NCBI RefSeq assembly: GCF_000745475.1
Contig: NZ_KN050692.1
Location: forward strand, 327,955 to 391,954
Length of the DNA stretch: 64,000 bases
DNA from: Allobosea sp. UNC402CLCol
Lineage (GTDB): Bacteria > Pseudomonadota > Alphaproteobacteria > Rhizobiales > Beijerinckiaceae
Direction of reading: 5' to 3'
The notes beneath the pieces were generated by a model. The model searched no databases. It was given only the letters and a program-made list of their open reading frames with translations, and was not told the origin of the DNA. Positions within the stretch are counted from its first letter, which is position 1, and the number at the start of each line of letters is the position of its first letter. Below are positions 63,475 to 64,000 of the stretch, in pieces. The position numbers and the translations under genes are program-made.

Positions 63475-64000
63475 TCACTCCCACTCGATCGTGCCGGGCG
63501 GCTTCGACGTCACATCGTAGACGACGCGGTTGATGCCCTTGACCTCGTTGATGATACGGGTTGCCGCACGGCCGAGGAAATTCATGTCGAAGGGATAGAA
63601 ATCCGCCGTCATGCCGTCGACCGAAGTCACCGCGCGCAGGGCGCAGACATGGTCGTAGGTGCGGTAGTCGCCCATCACGCCGACGGTGCGCACAGGCAGC
63701 AGCACGGCGAAGGCCTGCCAGATCACGTCGTAGAGGCCCGCCTTGCGGATCTCGTCGAGATAGATCGCATCCGCCTTGCGCAGGATGTCGAGCTTCTCCT
63801 TGGTGATCTCGCCCGGGCAGCGGATGGCGAGACCCGGCCCCGGGAAGGGATGGCGGCCGACGAAGGCCTCGGGCAGGCCAAGCTCGCGGCCGAGCACGCG
63901 GACCTCGTCCTTGAACAATTCGCGCAGCGGCTCGACGAGCTTCATCTTCATGCGCTCGGGCAGGCCGCCGACATTGTGGTGGCTCTTGATCGTCACCGAA
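63475..64000 (-). CDS. guaA: GMP synthase (glutamine-hydrolysing), C-terminal part
   Basis: The frame is open to the right edge and encodes the last 175 residues of GuaA: IKSHHNVGGLPERM, LGLPEAFVGRHPFPGPGLAIR and the dimerisation domain ending NRVVYDVTSKPPGTIEWE. It converts XMP to GMP using glutamine. The ATP-pyrophosphatase P-loop and the amidotransferase domain lie outside the window. Confidence 0.96.
   Translation of the reverse strand, partial: SVTIKSHHNVGGLPERMKMKLVEPLRELFKDEVRVLGRELGLPEAFVGRHPFPGPGLAIRCPGEITKEKLDILRKADAIYLDEIRKAGLYDVIWQAFAVLLPVRTVGVMGDYRTYDHVCALRAVTSVDGMTADFYPFDMNFLGRAATRIINEVKGINRVVYDVTSKPPGTIEWE

Overview
The window is about 66% GC bacterial chromosome. Several features point to an alphaproteobacterium of the order Hyphomicrobiales (Rhizobiales), probably near Bosea/Beijerinckiaceae, although the genus is inference. 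These are the tig-clpP-clpX-lon block, divK-pleD beside a DUF3572 gene and a zinc-ribbon dinB, an EipB-type DUF1849 protein, acdS with a divergent acdR, and intergenic palindromes typical of the order. No plasmid backbone, rRNA operon or CRISPR array is visible.

Bases 1-6769 are the right end of an integrated element, probably a prophage. About a dozen small genes all read rightward with stop/start overlaps. They include a Cys-rich tripeptide-repeat protein cut by the window edge, a RecT/Bet-type recombinase, an HNH nuclease, a winged-helix (Xis-like) protein and a divergent tyrosine integrase. The integrase ends 70 bases from the 3' end of an intact tRNA-Asp, the usual tRNA attachment layout. 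No structural phage genes are in view.

From 6770 the sequence is ordinary chromosome. 7-19 kb holds tRNA-Asp, tRNA-Val, DoxX, the protein quality-control genes lon, clpX, clpP and tig (all minus), tRNA-Leu, a copper-site-deficient multicopper-oxidase-like Tat substrate, and gntK-gnd. 19-29 kb holds an AraC regulator, ACC deaminase with its Lrp-type regulator AcdR, a MerR/carboxymuconolactone-decarboxylase pair, and the complete urea transporter urtABCDE behind a probable sigma-54 promoter. 29-34 kb holds a putative 25-codon leader peptide with an extreme Shine-Dalgarno and a terminator in front of rnr, followed by DUF983, Nudix and rpmG.

34-45 kb holds the cell-cycle genes divK-pleD, dinB, EipB, RidA, a GDPD phosphodiesterase, a GNAT-like protein, HIT, and two AhpD-like paralogues followed by an ECF41-type sigma factor, with a consensus ECF41 promoter in front. 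45-55 kb holds azlCD, clpS-clpA, kdsA, an MFS transporter, queF and eno. 55-64 kb holds DMT and other membrane proteins, tgt, ArsC-like and GST genes, a GbsR/MarR regulator with an operator on its own start codon next to an ICMT-like methyltransferase gene, an SDR gene and tetR gene sharing one 18-bp operator, and the 3' part of guaA.

Themes that link genes here are proteostasis (tig, clpP, clpX, lon, clpS, clpA, rnr), nitrogen acquisition (urt, acdS), queuosine synthesis (queF, tgt), and several small self-contained regulator/target units whose operators can be read directly. The best candidates for something undescribed are the leader/terminator unit before rnr (28971-29142) and the Ser-X-Cys repeat protein at the left edge.
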